53,893 bases of DNA. Source: an uncultured Bacillota bacterium (GTDB lineage: Bacteria; Bacillota; Clostridia; Christensenellales; UBA1242). The stretch is taken from NCBI GenBank assembly GCA_949296805.1, contig CASFPO010000012.1:1-53893 (forward strand). Direction: 5' to 3'. The notes beneath the pieces were generated by a model. The model was not told the origin of the DNA and searched no databases. It worked only from the letters and a program-made list of their open reading frames with translations. This document shows, in pieces, positions 33,426 through 42,221 of the stretch. Position numbers and translations under genes: made by a program. Numbering within the stretch: the first letter of the stretch is position 1; every line of letters starts with the position of its first letter.

Positions 33426-34154
33426 GTGAAAGAATTAAATAAAAGCAATGCAAAAAGATTTCTAGACGCTTATAATAATATTGATTATGCACTTAAAACT
33501 AGATATGGCTTAAATAGAGCTATGGGCTTTTCTGACTTAATCAGAAAATCGGTAGTTGTAAATTATGTTGTTAGAAAATATGAGGATGAACTTATTGATT
33601 ATGGTAGACTTAGAAATGCAATCATTCATAACAACAATGAAAATTATATTATTGCCGAGCCTCACGATGCTGTGGTTGAAAATATAGAAAGGATTGAAAA
33701 GTTACTCACAACGCCACCAAAGGTTTTGGAAACTGTTGGAAGTAAGGAAGTTGTGCTAACCTATGCTGGAAAAAGTATGCGAGAGGTTATTGTGTTGATG
33801 GCAAGCTCCAACTTTAGCAATATTCCTGTATATAAAGACAATCAGCTGATTGGTGTGGCAAATGGTCAAAAGATAATCAACTCTATGGGGCAATTCCTTC
33901 TCTCTGGCGGAAAGTGTTCTGCATTTTTAGATAATGTTCAAATAGAGGATATGCTTTCAACACTACAAAATAGCAATTATTATTGCGTAAAAAAAGCCGA
34001 TTGCACAATTGAAGAGGCTTTAAATGAATTTAACAATAATCATAAATTGCTGGCAATTTTATTTACAAAAAATGGGCTTGAAAATGAACTTCCGCTTGGA
34101 ATTATGACAGGAGCAAATGTGGTAGAAGCTCAAAAGATACTTGAAAATTATTAA
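33426..34154 (+). CDS. HEPN-like domain fused to a CBS pair
   Basis: 242 aa. The N-terminal 85 residues are helical and contain YGRLRNAIIHNNNENY: RNAIIH fits the Rx4H motif of HEPN domains. From about residue 100 a pair of CBS-like units follows: SMREVIVLMASSNFSNIPVYKDNQLIGVANGQKIINSM and the second with KKADCTIEEALNEFNNNHKLLAILFTKNG and LPLGIMTGANVV. CBS pairs usually bind adenine nucleotides, so this may be a nucleotide-sensing HEPN protein. CGGAG precedes the start at GTG 33426. Stands alone between SRP RNA and the ileS T-box. I know no characterised homologue. Confidence 0.7.
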   Translation: MKELNKSNAKRFLDAYNNIDYALKTRYGLNRAMGFSDLIRKSVVVNYVVRKYEDELIDYGRLRNAIIHNNNENYIIAEPHDAVVENIERIEKLLTTPPKVLETVGSKEVVLTYAGKSMREVIVLMASSNFSNIPVYKDNQLIGVANGQKIINSMGQFLLSGGKCSAFLDNVQIEDMLSTLQNSNYYCVKKADCTIEEALNEFNNNHKLLAILFTKNGLENELPLGIMTGANVVEAQKILENY

Positions 34155-34168
34155 TCTGTAAAAAATTA

Positions 34169-34197
34169 TTGACAAAAGCAAGATTATTGATTAAAAT
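34169..34197 (+). promoter_or_regulatory. Promoter of the ileS leader
   Basis: TTGACA at 34169-34174, a 17-bp gap, and TAAAAT at 34192-34197. Confidence 0.85.
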
Positions 34198-34203
34198 AAT
34201 CTT

Positions 34204-34452
34204 AACTTGAAATGCGTAGATGAAAGACAAGACTGTTTTTCTTAATTTCTTACAGAGAGTTGTTGGCTGGTGGAAAACAACAGAAGGGGAAAATGGTTAT
34301 CACTTTCGGAGTTGCAATATTGAACAGCTGTAGGCTTATTAGATATTGTCGGGAATTCCCGTTATAGAAGATGCAAGTGAAAGCTTGCTAAAGTTTACAA
34401 GTGGTAATAAAGCCATATTAGGTTCTTGTAGCTTAATATGGTATTTTTATTT
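34204..34452 (+). promoter_or_regulatory. T-box riboswitch (isoleucine) upstream of ileS
   Basis: The leader has the Stem I landmarks AGAGAGTTG, GCTGGTGGAAAACAAC and CGGAGTTGC with an ATC (Ile) specifier at 34299-34301 directly before ACTTTCGGAG. The T-box antiterminator lies near 34391-34411 (ACAAGTGGTAATAAAG; TGGT can pair with the ACCA end of tRNA-Ile). A terminator follows: CCATATTA (34413-34420) with TAATATGG (34434-34441) and T-rich tail. Uncharged tRNA-Ile would allow readthrough into ileS. Confidence 0.9.
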
Positions 34453-34465
34453 TAAGGAGACGAAG

Positions 34466-37400
34466 ATGTATAAAAAAGTTGATTCTAAACTTGATTTTGT
34501 AAAGAATGAAGAAAAAATCTTAAAATTTTGGGAAGATAACAAGATTATAAACAAAGCCCTTTCTTTAAATAAGGATAGTGACAAAAGTTTTGTGCTTCAC
34601 GATGGGCCTCCAACAGCAAATGGCAAACCACACATAGGTCACGTGCTTACTAGGGCTATGAAGGATATTATTCCTAGATTTAAAGCTATGAAAGGCTACT
34701 ATATCTATCGTAAAGCAGGCTGGGATACTCACGGACTGCCAGTTGAAGTGGAAGTTGAAAAAGAACTTGGCTTTAACGGCAAAAAAGATATAGAAAATTA
34801 TGGAATAGACAAGTTTATTGAGCTTTGTAAAAATTCTGTTTGGAAATACAAGTCAATGTGGGAGGACTTAACTAAAAAGGTGGGCTACTGGGTAGATATG
34901 GATAATCCATACATTACCTATGAAAACAGCTACATTGAAAGTATATTTTGGGCATTAAAGGAGATGGATAAAAAAGGACTTATCTATCAAGGGCATAAAG
35001 TAGTGCCATACTGTCCAAGATGCGGAACTTCACTTTCTAAAGCAGAGCTTGAAAATGGCGATAATTATAAGATTTTAAAAGAAAATTCAGTCTATGTTAA
35101 GCTAAAAAGTTTGGAAGAAGATAATACATATTTTCTCGTTTGGACAACAACGCCTTGGACTCTTCCATCAAATATTGCACTTTGTATGAACCCAAATGAA
35201 GATTATACCAAGTTTTCTTTTGAAGGCAAAAACTATATTATGCTTGATAGCTTAATTCCAACCTTGTTTGACCAAGATAAGATAACTAGGATTTATACCA
35301 AAAAAGGCAGTGAGTATGAATATCATAAATATATCCCTCTTTTTGACTATGTTAAAGATGAAGTGCAAAAAGGTTATTTTGTGATAGTCGATGACTATGT
35401 TACAACCGAAGATGGTACAGGTATCGTTCATATCGCACCAGCTTTTGGCGAAGATGACTATAAAGCTGGCGTAAAATATGGTTTAACCTTTATTCAGCTA
35501 GTCGATGAGGGTGGGAAAATGAGCGACAAGACCGACTTTGGCGGTATGTTTGTTAAAGAAGCAGACAAACTTATCATCGAAAAGTTAAGTAAGGAAGATA
35601 AATTATTTAAGGTGGCACCGATAGAACACTCTTATCCACATTGCTGGAGATGTAAAAGTCCACTGTTGTATTATGCACAAGATGCGTGGTTTGTAAGGAC
35701 TACCGCTATTCGTGATCAACTTGTTGCAAATAATCAGCAGATTAACTGGATACCTGAGCATATCAAGAATGGTCGAATGGGCAACTTTCTTGCCAGTAAT
35801 ATCGACTGGAATATATCACGAAATCGTTATTGGGGAACGCCTCTTCCATTTTGGAAGTGTGAAAATGGGCATATCCACGTGATAGGAAGTGTAGAAGAGC
35901 TTAAGAAACTCTCAGGCGTGCAAGGAGATTTTGACCTTCATAAGCCAACTTTAGATAAAATAACCTTTGCTTGTCCAAAATGTGGCAAGCAAATGAAGAG
36001 AACGCCAGAGGTTATGGACTGCTGGTTTGATAGCGGTTCGATGCCATTTGCTCAGTATCACTATCCGTTTGAAAATAAAGAGACTTTTGAAAAAGCCTTT
36101 TGTGCCGATTATATAAGTGAGGCTATTGACCAGACAAGAGGGTGGTTTAACACACTTTTATCAGTTAACATCGCCGTTTTTGGTAAGTCGCCCTTTAAGG
36201 CTTGCAATGTTTTAGGCTTGGTACTTGATAAAAATGGACTAAAAATGAGTAAGAGCTTAAAAAATGGTGTAGATCCTTGGGAAGTACTCTTAAATTATGG
36301 TGCAGACGGTGTACGATGGTATTTCTTCTCTAGTTGCAATCCAGCACAAGGACTGCCGTTTATTGAAGAAAATCTAGTAGACTTGCAACGCAAATTTATG
36401 GGCACACTTTGGAATGTATACTATTTCTATGTGCTTTATGCTGAGATTGATAAGGTAGATCCAACAAAATATAGCCTAAAGGACTGCAAACTGTCTTTTC
36501 TTGACAAGTGGCTACTGTCTGACTACAACGCTTTGATTAAGCTTGTTGACTCAAGCCTTGAAAAATATGATATGCAAACTCCAGCTAGAGCAATAAGTGA
36601 CTTTGTTGACAGACTTTCAAATTGGTATATTAGACGTTCTCGTGAAAGATTTTGGGGTAGCGAAGAAAGTGAAGATAAAAAGTCCGCCTATAAAACTCTA
36701 TATGAAGTGCTTGTTAGCTTAAGCAAACTTATTGCAACTTTTGTGCCTTTTATGGCTGAGGAAATATATCAAAATCTAGTAAGAAGTCTTGACAAAAACG
36801 CTCCAGAGAGCGTACATTTCTGCTCTTATCCTGTGGCAGATGAAAATATGATTGACAGTAAACTTAATCAAGGTATGGATAAGGTGCTAGAGATAGTCAA
36901 TCTTGGCAGAGCGTGCAGAAGTGCAAGCAATGTTAAAAATCGTCAACCTCTTGCAAAGGTAATCGTATGCACAAATAAAGAGTTAAACCTTGACCAAGAA
37001 CTAAAAGCCTTGATTTTGGATGAGCTAAATGTTGAGGCTATTGAAGTGTTGCACAACGCAGATGAATATGTCTCCTACGAGCTTAAACCACAGCTTCGCA
37101 CAGTTGGGCCAAAGTATGGAAAATTGCTTGGCGGAATCAAGCAGTATCTTCTAGGCGCTGGCAGTGTTGAAAATGTAAACAAAGTGCGTCAGGGCGGTAC
37201 GTTAACCTTTAAAGTTAATGGACAGGAAGTTAACCTTACACAAGACGACCTTTTGATAGGGCTTAAAAATAAAGAGGGCTTTGCAAGTGAAACAAATGGC
37301 GAAATGACGGTTGTGCTTGATACAAACTTAAGCCAAGAGCTAATAGAAAAAGGTGTGGTAAAAGAGTTTATAAGCAAAGTACAAAACTTGCGGAAGGAAA

Positions 37401-37597
37401 GCGATTTTGAAGTTGTTAATCATATAAAGATAGAGCTTTCAGGAGATAAACAGCTGATTGATATGTTACTTTCCTACCAAGATATCATCAAAAAAGGTAC
37501 ACTTTGTGACTTGTTGAAAGAAGGGCAAGAAGGAACAAACTCAATGACTTTTGAATTTAATAATTTTAGTGTATCAGTTAAAATTGCTAAAATTTAA
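34466..37597 (+). CDS. ileS: Isoleucyl-tRNA synthetase, type 2 (IleS2-like)
   Basis: 1043 aa from ATG 34466 (AAGGAG at 34453); the ORF is open 40 codons further upstream, but that overlaps the T-box terminator. Class I synthetase: PPTANGKPHIGHVLTR (HIGH), WDTHGLPVEVEVEKELG, editing domain WTTTPWTLPSN, GLKMSKSLKNGVDPWEV (KMSKS), and the anticodon-binding domain WYIRRSRERFWG. The form of the HIGH and KMSKS regions and the length over 1000 aa are those of the eukaryote-like IleS2, which in other bacteria is less sensitive to mupirocin than IleS1. The C-terminal CxxC zinc finger of type 1 is absent. Transcription is controlled by the T-box. Confidence 0.94.
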   Translation: MYKKVDSKLDFVKNEEKILKFWEDNKIINKALSLNKDSDKSFVLHDGPPTANGKPHIGHVLTRAMKDIIPRFKAMKGYYIYRKAGWDTHGLPVEVEVEKELGFNGKKDIENYGIDKFIELCKNSVWKYKSMWEDLTKKVGYWVDMDNPYITYENSYIESIFWALKEMDKKGLIYQGHKVVPYCPRCGTSLSKAELENGDNYKILKENSVYVKLKSLEEDNTYFLVWTTTPWTLPSNIALCMNPNEDYTKFSFEGKNYIMLDSLIPTLFDQDKITRIYTKKGSEYEYHKYIPLFDYVKDEVQKGYFVIVDDYVTTEDGTGIVHIAPAFGEDDYKAGVKYGLTFIQLVDEGGKMSDKTDFGGMFVKEADKLIIEKLSKEDKLFKVAPIEHSYPHCWRCKSPLLYYAQDAWFVRTTAIRDQLVANNQQINWIPEHIKNGRMGNFLASNIDWNISRNRYWGTPLPFWKCENGHIHVIGSVEELKKLSGVQGDFDLHKPTLDKITFACPKCGKQMKRTPEVMDCWFDSGSMPFAQYHYPFENKETFEKAFCADYISEAIDQTRGWFNTLLSVNIAVFGKSPFKACNVLGLVLDKNGLKMSKSLKNGVDPWEVLLNYGADGVRWYFFSSCNPAQGLPFIEENLVDLQRKFMGTLWNVYYFYVLYAEIDKVDPTKYSLKDCKLSFLDKWLLSDYNALIKLVDSSLEKYDMQTPARAISDFVDRLSNWYIRRSRERFWGSEESEDKKSAYKTLYEVLVSLSKLIATFVPFMAEEIYQNLVRSLDKNAPESVHFCSYPVADENMIDSKLNQGMDKVLEIVNLGRACRSASNVKNRQPLAKVIVCTNKELNLDQELKALILDELNVEAIEVLHNADEYVSYELKPQLRTVGPKYGKLLGGIKQYLLGAGSVENVNKVRQGGTLTFKVNGQEVNLTQDDLLIGLKNKEGFASETNGEMTVVLDTNLSQELIEKGVVKEFISKVQNLRKESDFEVVNHIKIELSGDKQLIDMLLSYQDIIKKGTLCDLLKEGQEGTNSMTFEFNNFSVSVKIAKI

Positions 37598-37602
37598 TAA
37601 AT

Positions 37603-37637
37603 AAAATCAGCTTAACCTATAATTAAGCTGATTTTTT
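37603..37637 (+). terminator. Terminator of ileS
   Basis: AAATCAGCTTAA (37604-37615) pairs with TTAAGCTGATTT (37623-37634), followed by T. The next 180 bp (37640-37818) are almost pure A/T with no gene. Confidence 0.85.
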
Positions 37638-37841
37638 ATAAAAATAATATTAATTAAATAAAAAATTCATTAAAAAATATAAAAAATAAACAAAAATAAA
37701 AAAAATAATTAAAAAATTAAAAATTACTTAAAAAATTAATCAAAAATATTAATATTATACAAAAATAAAATTTTTGTAAATAAGGCAATTATTTTATTGA
37801 ATTAATTAAAACATTTTGTTATAATAAAATAAAGGATAAAT

Positions 37842-38690
37842 ATGAAATTAGCAAATTCTTGGCAAGATTATAAGGTTCTTGCAACAGGCGATGGAGAAAA
37901 ACTTGAGAAGTGGGGAAAATATAATTTATTAAGACCTGACCCTCAAGTTATTTGGCACGCAAAAAATAAACTTTCAGAATATAAAAATTTGGATGGGCAC
38001 TATCTTCGCTCTAGCTCTGGAGGAGGTAGCTGGCAGTTTTTTAACAAAGTACCAGAGCAGTGGACCATTGGGTGGAGGGATTTACAGTTTATTATCAAAC
38101 CGATGGGGTTTAAACATACTGGAATTTTTCCCGAGCAGGCTGTAAACTGGGATGAGCTTTCAAAACTTATAAAAGAGGCAAATAGACCAATAAAGGTGCT
38201 AAACCTTTTTGCATATACTGGAGGTGCAAGTGTAGTTTGCTCTAAAGCAGGGGCAAGCGTAACCCACATTGACGCTAGCAAGGGTATGGTAGAGCGTGCA
38301 AAAGAAAATGCAAAATTAAATAATTTAGATAATATCCGCTTTATTGTTGATGACTGTGCAAAATTTATTAACCGTGAGATAAAACGAGGCAACTTTTATG
38401 ACGGGATAATTATGGATCCGCCAAGTTATGGCAGAGGCACAAATGGCGAAATGTGGAAGCTTGAAGATAACCTCTTTGACTTTGTAAAATTAACTAAACA
38501 AGTTCTGTCAGATAAACCTCTTTTTGTACTGATTTCTTCCTATACTACAGGACTGCAAGCAAGTGTACTAGCTAACATTTTAACTTTAGTATTTGGCGAA
38601 GGAAATATTGACGCTGATGAGATAGGACTGCCTACCCAAGAAAAAATTGTATTGCCGTGCGGAACTAGGGGGATTAAAATATGGAAATAA
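37842..38690 (+). CDS. RlmI/RlmK-like class I SAM-dependent methyltransferase
   Basis: 282 aa. SAM loop VLNLFAYTGGASVVCSKAGASVTHIDASKGMVERAKENAKLN, then FIVDDCAKFI and the catalytic motif DGIIMDPPSYGRG, with KFTNTGIFP-like HTGIFPEQAVNW upstream: the layout of RlmI-type 23S rRNA cytosine methyltransferases. The PUA domain found at the N-terminus of RlmI is missing; about 110 residues of another beta-rich region stand there, beginning NSWQDYKVLATGDGEKLEKWG. ATG at 37842 with AAAGGA upstream. Overlaps the next pseudouridine synthase gene by 10 bp, so the two RNA-modification genes are coupled. Confidence 0.87.
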   Translation: MKLANSWQDYKVLATGDGEKLEKWGKYNLLRPDPQVIWHAKNKLSEYKNLDGHYLRSSSGGGSWQFFNKVPEQWTIGWRDLQFIIKPMGFKHTGIFPEQAVNWDELSKLIKEANRPIKVLNLFAYTGGASVVCSKAGASVTHIDASKGMVERAKENAKLNNLDNIRFIVDDCAKFINREIKRGNFYDGIIMDPPSYGRGTNGEMWKLEDNLFDFVKLTKQVLSDKPLFVLISSYTTGLQASVLANILTLVFGEGNIDADEIGLPTQEKIVLPCGTRGIKIWK

Positions 38691-39457
38691 ACGAAAATTT
38701 AACTAAAAACCAAGTAAAAACACAAAAAAATCAAGTAAATTCAAATAAAAACTTTGACTATAAAGATTTAATTATTTTATACGAGGATAATCATATAGTT
38801 GTAGTTGTCAAGCCACAAAATATTCCATCTCAAGCTGATAGCTCTGGCGACAAGGATATGCTAAGTTTAGTTAAACAATATATAAAAGAAAAATATAATA
38901 AAGAGGGCGAGGCGTTTATAGGGCTTGTTCATAGGCTAGACAGACCTACAGGTGGAATAATGGTGTTTGCCAGAAATTCAAAATCTGCAAGTAGACTTTC
39001 TGAGCAAATCAAAAACAATCAGACGAGCAAGGTCTATTATGCGGTTACTACAAAGGTGCCACAGGAAAGGAGTGGAACTTTAATAAATTACCTTAAAAAA
39101 GATGAAAAAGATAATATTGTTAAGATTGTGCCACAAGGCGAAAAAGGTGTAAAAAAGGCAGAGCTAAGGTATAGGGTATTGCAAACAGAAAAGGAACTTG
39201 CTTTAGTAGAGGTCAAACTTGTTACTGGTCGCTCTCATCAGATCAGGGTGCAGTTTGCAGGTATTAACGCCCCGCTGTATGGCGATAATAAATACGGAAA
39301 AGACAAGAACAAAAGGTCAAGCAATTTAGGGCTTTGGGCGGGCAGACTTGAATTTTATCATCCTACTACCAAGCAGAAGATGACCTTTGCCTGTCCTCCC
39401 GATGAAAATGTTGAGCCTTGGAAGTATTTTTATATGGAAAAGTATTTTTTGAAATGA
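38681..39457 (+). CDS. RluA-family pseudouridine synthase
   Basis: 258 aa. Isomerises uridine in rRNA or tRNA. Core motif with catalytic Asp: GLVHRLDRPTGGIMVFAR; then SKVYYAVTTKVP, LVEVKLVTGRSHQIRVQFAGINAPLYGDNKYG and GLWAGRLEFYHP. There is no S4 domain; the first 25 residues are a polar Asn/Lys-rich stretch (NLTKNQVKTQKNQVNSNKN) unique to this protein. Its start lies inside the methyltransferase gene. Which residue it modifies cannot be told (RluA/RluC/RluD share these motifs). Confidence 0.92.
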   Translation: MEINENLTKNQVKTQKNQVNSNKNFDYKDLIILYEDNHIVVVVKPQNIPSQADSSGDKDMLSLVKQYIKEKYNKEGEAFIGLVHRLDRPTGGIMVFARNSKSASRLSEQIKNNQTSKVYYAVTTKVPQERSGTLINYLKKDEKDNIVKIVPQGEKGVKKAELRYRVLQTEKELALVEVKLVTGRSHQIRVQFAGINAPLYGDNKYGKDKNKRSSNLGLWAGRLEFYHPTTKQKMTFACPPDENVEPWKYFYMEKYFLK

Positions 39458-39478
39458 AATTAAAAAGAGGTATCTAGT

Positions 39479-41254
39479 ATGAAAAAGAGAAATGAAATTG
39501 AAGAAAAATATACTTGGGACTTAAGCAAATTATGTAGCGGAAAGGAAGAATTTTACAAAAATACCAAGCAAATTAATGAATTTTTACCAAAAATCAAGGC
39601 TTTTGAGGGTAAATTAAACAACAAAGAAAGTATTTTGCAATATTTAAAGTTAGAGGAAGAATTCACAAATTTTGTTGAGCCTGTAGCCTTGTACTGCCAG
39701 TTAAAATCAGTTGAAGTGCTTTCTGATAGCGAGAGGCAGGAGATGAAGCAGGTGCTATCAAGCGTGCTAAACAATGTTTCCATTGAAACCTCTTTTGTCG
39801 CAAGCGAATTAAATAAGCTGTCAAATAGTCAACTCGATGATATTATAAATGATAAAAGATTTAAAGATTACGATAGAGTTTTTGAAAATATTAAGAAAAA
39901 TAAAAAACATATGCTCTCTAAAGCTGAAGAAAAATTGCTCTCTGGTATGAATTTTTTGTCTGGCTTTTCTTCCAATATGGATATGCTCAGCGATGTAGAT
40001 ATGAATTTTGGGTCTATCAAAGACAGCAAGGGTAAACTTTATGAGCTTAACCATTCAAGTTATTCTTCTCTTGTTCGAAGTGGAGATAGAAAGTTAAGAA
40101 AACTTGCCTTTGAAAAGATGAACGGAGCATACGGCAAATATATCAACACCTTTGCAAACAACTATATTAGTGAGGTTAAAGCAAATAGCTACTTTGCAAA
40201 GGTAAGAAAGTATAAAAACGCTCTTGAGCGAGAGCTTGATAATGACGAAGTAGATAAAAAAGTTTATACAACCCTGCTAAAACAGGTAGAGCGAAATCTT
40301 GACCTATTATTTGATTATTTTTCTGTTAAAGGCAAAGCACTTGGCTTAAAAAGTTTATATATCTATGACACTTTAGCCGATGTTGGCAAAATCTCAGAGA
40401 AAAAGTATACCTTTGATGAGGCAATTGCTTTAATTAAGCGGGCAGTAAGTCCACTAGGCGAGGAATATGTTAGCCTTGTGCAACAAGCAAAAGATCAGCG
40501 CTGGATAGACGTCTATCCAAATGAAGATAAAAGCTCGGGTGCGTTTGAGACTGGCATATATAACTACCATCCTTTTGTAATGACCAATTTTAATGGCTCG
40601 CTTGACGATGTTTTTACCTTAGCGCACGAATTAGGTCACGCAATGCACACCTATTTTTCAAACAAAGCTCAACCTCAACCAAAGGCAGATTATCCAATTT
40701 TTTTAGCCGAAATTGCTAGCACTGCCAACGAGATGCTACTTATAAATTATCTGCTTTCTAGTGCAAAAGATAAACAGAATAAGATTGCTTTGTATAACAA
40801 ATTATTCGACCAAGTTAAAGGCACAATTTTTAGGCAGACAATGTTCTCTGAGTTTGAAGAGAAGGTGCATAAAATCTATGATAGCGGGGAGGCACTAACT
40901 AAAGATGTGCTTTGCGGAATATATTTTGTGCTTAATCGAAAGTATTTTGGCTCTGTCAAACTTATCGACCAAATAAAATATGAATGGGCAAGAATACCAC
41001 ACTTTTTTAATGCCTTTTATGTGTTCAAGTATGCCACTGGTCTTATAAGTGCAATAACTTTTACTAACAAAATTTTATCGCAAGAGCAAGATGCAGTAGA
41101 CAATTATCTCAACTTTTTATCATCAGGCTCAAGCAAAAACCCTGTACAAATCTTAAAGGAATGTGGCTGTGACCTAACCGAAGAGGCAACCTTTGACTCT
41201 TGCTTTAGCTACCTTAAAAATATGTTACAAGAGTGGAAAAATTTGGATAAATAA
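39479..41254 (+). CDS. pepF: Oligoendopeptidase F (PepF), M3 zinc peptidase
   Basis: 591 aa, the standard length of PepF. The zinc motif HELGHAMH (about residues 384-391, in FTLAHELGHAMHTYFSNKAQPQPKADYPIFLAEIASTANE) gives both His ligands and the distal Glu in EIASTANE. Other blocks: WDLSKLCSGKEEFY at the start, SSYSSLVRSGDRKLRKLAFEKMNGAYG, and FNAFYVFKYATGLISAI near the end. It is cytosolic and cuts short peptides. AAGAGG before the ATG. It is 21 bp after the pseudouridine synthase gene; a terminator begins at its stop. Confidence 0.94.
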   Translation: MKKRNEIEEKYTWDLSKLCSGKEEFYKNTKQINEFLPKIKAFEGKLNNKESILQYLKLEEEFTNFVEPVALYCQLKSVEVLSDSERQEMKQVLSSVLNNVSIETSFVASELNKLSNSQLDDIINDKRFKDYDRVFENIKKNKKHMLSKAEEKLLSGMNFLSGFSSNMDMLSDVDMNFGSIKDSKGKLYELNHSSYSSLVRSGDRKLRKLAFEKMNGAYGKYINTFANNYISEVKANSYFAKVRKYKNALERELDNDEVDKKVYTTLLKQVERNLDLLFDYFSVKGKALGLKSLYIYDTLADVGKISEKKYTFDEAIALIKRAVSPLGEEYVSLVQQAKDQRWIDVYPNEDKSSGAFETGIYNYHPFVMTNFNGSLDDVFTLAHELGHAMHTYFSNKAQPQPKADYPIFLAEIASTANEMLLINYLLSSAKDKQNKIALYNKLFDQVKGTIFRQTMFSEFEEKVHKIYDSGEALTKDVLCGIYFVLNRKYFGSVKLIDQIKYEWARIPHFFNAFYVFKYATGLISAITFTNKILSQEQDAVDNYLNFLSSGSSKNPVQILKECGCDLTEEATFDSCFSYLKNMLQEWKNLDK

Positions 41255-41300
41255 AAAAGAGAGGAGATTTAACCTCACGGGTTAGAGCACTCTCTTTTTT
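41253..41300 (+). terminator. Terminator of pepF
   Basis: AAAAAAGAGAG (41253-41263) pairs with CTCTCTTTTTT (41290-41300), with an inner TTAACC/GGTTAG stem. Its symmetry may let it act on the opposite gene as well. Confidence 0.85.
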
Positions 41301-41358
41301 AATTAAATATTATTATTTAATTATTTAATTATTTATAATTATTTTAATTAATTAATTT

Positions 41359-42084
41359 TTATTTTTTATTTTTTAGCCTTAAATTATTAAAATTATATGT
41401 TTTTTTCACATTTTTTTGATATTTTTTATGTTTTTTTAATAAATAATAATGTTTTTTATTAAAGCTTTTTAAGTAAATAAACATATAAATTCCAATAAAA
41501 ATTGTTATTATTCCAATAAATATTCCAAATAATGTGTTATATAAAATATAGTCGCCTGTATTGTCTGGTAGGGCAAGCAAAGCAATTTGGGTAAGCACGA
41601 GTGATGAAAGTGCCGAGCATACATTTATAAGTTTTAAGGCTACTAACAATAAGTCTTTAGAATTTTTTGTTTTAATCAGTCCTCTTATTGAAAAAAATAT
41701 TTCACAAAAGGCAATAAGGGCAATTGTTATTGCAATTATAAGGTCATAACTTTGTGTGTGGGAGTCAAGAAAAATTTGCACAATATACAATAGATAAACA
41801 AGCCCTGCAATTATTAACATACTTGCAATCTGCTGAAAATATTTTTCTTCCTTGAACTGAGTTTTGGCTTCTTTTCTGCCGTCAAAGTAGGAGTATTTTG
41901 CTAAGGCTATACAAATGGTATAAAAACCACTTAGGGCAAGAAAGTAAGAGGATATAAAAAAAGCAAACAATAATTTCATAACAGCCCAAGCAAAGTTTGC
42001 CGACATTGAAACTTTGTTATTTATAGTCGTCTTATTTTTATAGGGTAAATTTTTATAATTTTTCAAAAAATTTTTTAGCGACAT
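41359..42084 (-). CDS. Integral membrane protein, about six helices
   Basis: 241 aa. Hydrophobic segments at about residues 30-60 (two close helices: AWAVMKLLFAFFISSYFLALSGFYTICIALA), 87-107 (ASMLIIAGLVYLLYIVQIFL), 114-133, 145-168 and 184-207 (LFGIFIGIITIFIGIYMFIYL), then a Lys/Asn-rich cytosolic tail (KKHKKYQKNVKKTYN). The layout resembles the YufK/Mgr family of small unknown membrane proteins in Clostridia, but no known motif is present. Reads opposite to its neighbours with convergent terminator at left; divergent from the next gene with 137 bp between. Confidence 0.75.
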   Translation of the reverse strand: MSLKNFLKNYKNLPYKNKTTINNKVSMSANFAWAVMKLLFAFFISSYFLALSGFYTICIALAKYSYFDGRKEAKTQFKEEKYFQQIASMLIIAGLVYLLYIVQIFLDSHTQSYDLIIAITIALIAFCEIFFSIRGLIKTKNSKDLLLVALKLINVCSALSSLVLTQIALLALPDNTGDYILYNTLFGIFIGIITIFIGIYMFIYLKSFNKKHYYLLKKHKKYQKNVKKTYNFNNLRLKNKK

Positions 42085-42221
42085 ACCTATTCCTTTAGTA
42101 AATTTTATTATATCATAGTTTGCAGACTTTTGAAATGAATTTATAAAATATTTTTTAAAAGATTTTGCAAAGCTATTGCAAAATGTAAAATATTTGTGTT
42201 AAAATAAATCAAAGAGGGAAT

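Noticed and set aside
34346..34465. 40-residue N-terminal extension of IleS
   Set aside because: It overlaps the T-box antiterminator and terminator; the ATG at 34466 has an ideal ribosome site.
37640..37818. CRISPR-like or repeat array in the AT-rich stretch after ileS
   Set aside because: It is low-complexity A/T with no regular repeat-spacer structure. I saw no CRISPR array anywhere in the window.
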